Below are positions 28,308 to 28,843 of a stretch of 28,843 nt of DNA, piece after piece. The stretch spans positions 1 through 28,843 of IMG/VR virus record IMGVR_UViG_3300050821_001846. The stretch is one strand, 5' to 3'. Each line of letters begins with the position of its first letter. Position 1 is the stretch's first letter. The stretch comes from a virus. The position numbers were made by a program, and so were the translations under genes. The notes below the pieces were generated by a model. That model saw only the letters and a program-made list of their open reading frames with translations, was not told where the DNA came from and did no database searches.

Positions 28308-28562
28308 GTGGCTAACCAAGCTCATTCAGGTATTCAAGGTCAGCCTTGGCACAGATGTCAAAGGTGTGGTACAGACCAGCGTCTTAGTATGTTAGTTAGG
28401 CAGAATGGGATACTGGTCTGTATCACGAATGATTGTGCTGATAATAGGTTGATTGAGCGCAGACCTCGAATGATTATGGAAAAACTCCGTTCTGGCAGGG
28501 AAATGCAGCCAGATACTAAACTGACCGAGGAATACGTTGACGACACTATCGACCAGATTTGA
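28308..28562 (+). CDS. Small zinc-ribbon protein
   Basis: An 84-residue protein starting at a GTG (AAGGGGG upstream). RCQRCGTDQRL near residues 16-26 and LVCITNDC near 36-43 give a four-cysteine zinc ribbon. The C-terminal half is acidic/basic and helical (MIMEKLRSGREMQPDTKLTE). No known family. It is the first gene after the capsid terminator. A promoter in the 14 bases between them was not seen, so it may depend on read-through. Confidence 0.72.
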   Translation: MANQAHSGIQGQPWHRCQRCGTDQRLSMLVRQNGILVCITNDCADNRLIERRPRMIMEKLRSGREMQPDTKLTEEYVDDTIDQI

Positions 28563-28692
28563 CAAGTTCAGCTATGAGTACAAGCCGCAAGGCCGGGAGA
28601 TTACGGTGAAAGATATAGGAATCGCCGCCTATATCGCCTCAGTGGGTTCCCGTCCCATTGCAACCGTAAGCTTAATTGGGTCTTTAGGTTAA
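28537..28692 (+). CDS. Possible small hydrophobic protein, 51 residues
   Basis: A TTG at 28537 with GAGGA 5 bases upstream, inside the end of the zinc-ribbon gene, opens a 51-codon frame to TAA at 28690-28692. The product is protein-like: FDKFSYEYKPQGREITVK, then a hydrophobic stretch with DIGIAAYIAS and IATVSLIGSLG. The DNA is GC-rich (33 of 60 bases at 28581-28640). The same DNA contains nested inverted repeats that could fold into a branched RNA, so either reading or both may hold. No family was recognised. Confidence 0.42.
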   Translation: MTTLSTRFDKFSYEYKPQGREITVKDIGIAAYIASVGSRPIATVSLIGSLG

Positions 28693-28715
28693 GCCTAGAG
28701 TAGACTCATAGCTGA
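28568..28715. other. Nested inverted repeats, possible branched structure
   Basis: TCAGCTATGAGT (28568-28579) and ACTCATAGCTGA (28704-28715) form a perfect 12-bp closing stem. Inside are TTACGGT/ACCGTAA (28601-28607/28663-28669), which encloses GATATAGG/CCTATATC (28612-28619/28628-28635) and TGGG/CCCA (28643-28646/28654-28657). A further stem is GCTTAA/TTAAGC (28670-28675/28688-28693). All stems are mutually compatible, so a branched fold with four inner stems is possible. No known RNA family was recognised. Confidence 0.5.
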
Positions 28716-28739
28716 TTCATATTAACACTCGGCATTAGT

Positions 28740-28780
28740 CATTTGGTACAAAACCAAATGCAACCCTGTAAAGGAGGGTT
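28740..28780. promoter_or_regulatory. Two hairpins, the second enclosing a Shine-Dalgarno-like sequence
   Basis: CATTTGGT (28740-28747) pairs perfectly with ACCAAATG (28753-28760) around ACAAA. Immediately after, AACCCT (28762-28767) pairs with AGGGTT (28775-28780), burying AAAGGAGG. No ATG, GTG or TTG follows AAAGGAGG at the right distance. An ATG with GGAG very close to it ends the window at 28841-28843. Confidence 0.5.
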
Positions 28781-28843
28781 AGCCATACGCCACATACACA
28801 AGGACGTTATCAACAAGATTTAGGTTTTACAGACGGAGAGATG

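Noticed and set aside
28601-28669. Possible tRNA-like cloverleaf (7-bp end stem, long middle stem, TGGG-TTCCCGT-CCCA arm)
   Set aside because: No D-arm, the middle stem is 8 bp with an 8-base loop, and the T-loop lacks TTCRA. The T-like arm is not joined directly to the end stem.
28563-28760. Group I or II intron after the zinc-ribbon gene
   Set aside because: No recognisable catalytic core or intron-encoded protein, and the upstream gene has its own stop.

Overview
The window is part of the genome of a double-stranded DNA tailed bacteriophage (Caudoviricetes). The right side carries a textbook head-assembly run: small and large terminase, portal, a scaffold-like protein and the major capsid protein. 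The left side carries a phage replication, recombination and nucleotide-metabolism cluster. Genes are densely packed with ATGA, GTGA and TAATG junctions, and there are many small zinc-binding proteins. No integrase, tRNA, CRISPR array or insertion sequence was found. Most of the DNA is fairly AT-rich, with GC-rich patches near 5.05-5.35 kb, 10.75-12.18 kb and 28.58-28.66 kb. The host cannot be named. Promoters look sigma70-like, and one lipoprotein signal peptide is present.

Layout: (1) 1-5000, minus strand: N-terminus of a P-loop helicase-like protein, a uracil-DNA-glycosylase/family A DNA polymerase fusion, a NADAR-domain protein, a ParB-like/DNA methyltransferase fusion, and a tandem pair of small paralogues. 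(2) 5001-5357: a GC-rich stretch with a short gene broken by an in-frame TAA and followed by a hairpin. (3) 5358-9060, minus: DUF669-like protein, Sak4-like ATPase, a PD-(D/E)XK nuclease with a possible Fe-S cysteine set, small proteins, a double-zinc-finger protein and a ribbon-helix-helix protein behind promoter P1. (4) 9106-10700, minus: two small proteins and a soluble FtsK-like translocase. (5) 10748-12183, minus, GC-rich: a small protein, a dCTP deaminase/dUTPase and a MazG-like pyrophosphohydrolase. (6) 12180-14220, minus: a von Willebrand A protein, a gene with an apparent poly-A frameshift, and a zinc-ribbon/J-domain protein behind promoter P2. (7) 14290-14470: a terminator and a possible small RNA. 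(8) 14521-17122, minus: HNH-like protein, small zinc proteins and two tiny membrane peptides, with promoters P4 and P5. (9) 17127-18700: a repeat- and hairpin-rich region around two minus-strand genes; transcription diverges at its right end. (10) 18707-28294, plus: promoter P3, then small proteins, terminases, an overlapping membrane-protein/lipoprotein pair, portal, scaffold and capsid, closed by a terminator. (11) 28308-28843: a zinc-ribbon protein, a possible small hydrophobic protein on sequence that could also fold into a branched structure, and hairpins leading to the next gene.

The left genes would copy, repair and recombine phage DNA, adjust nucleotide pools, and probably blunt host defence through DNA methylation and possibly ADP-ribose removal. 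The right genes package the DNA and build heads. P1, P2 and P3 share the sequence GCATTAAT or its complement between their -35 and -10 boxes. This suggests that one regulator could act on both arms.
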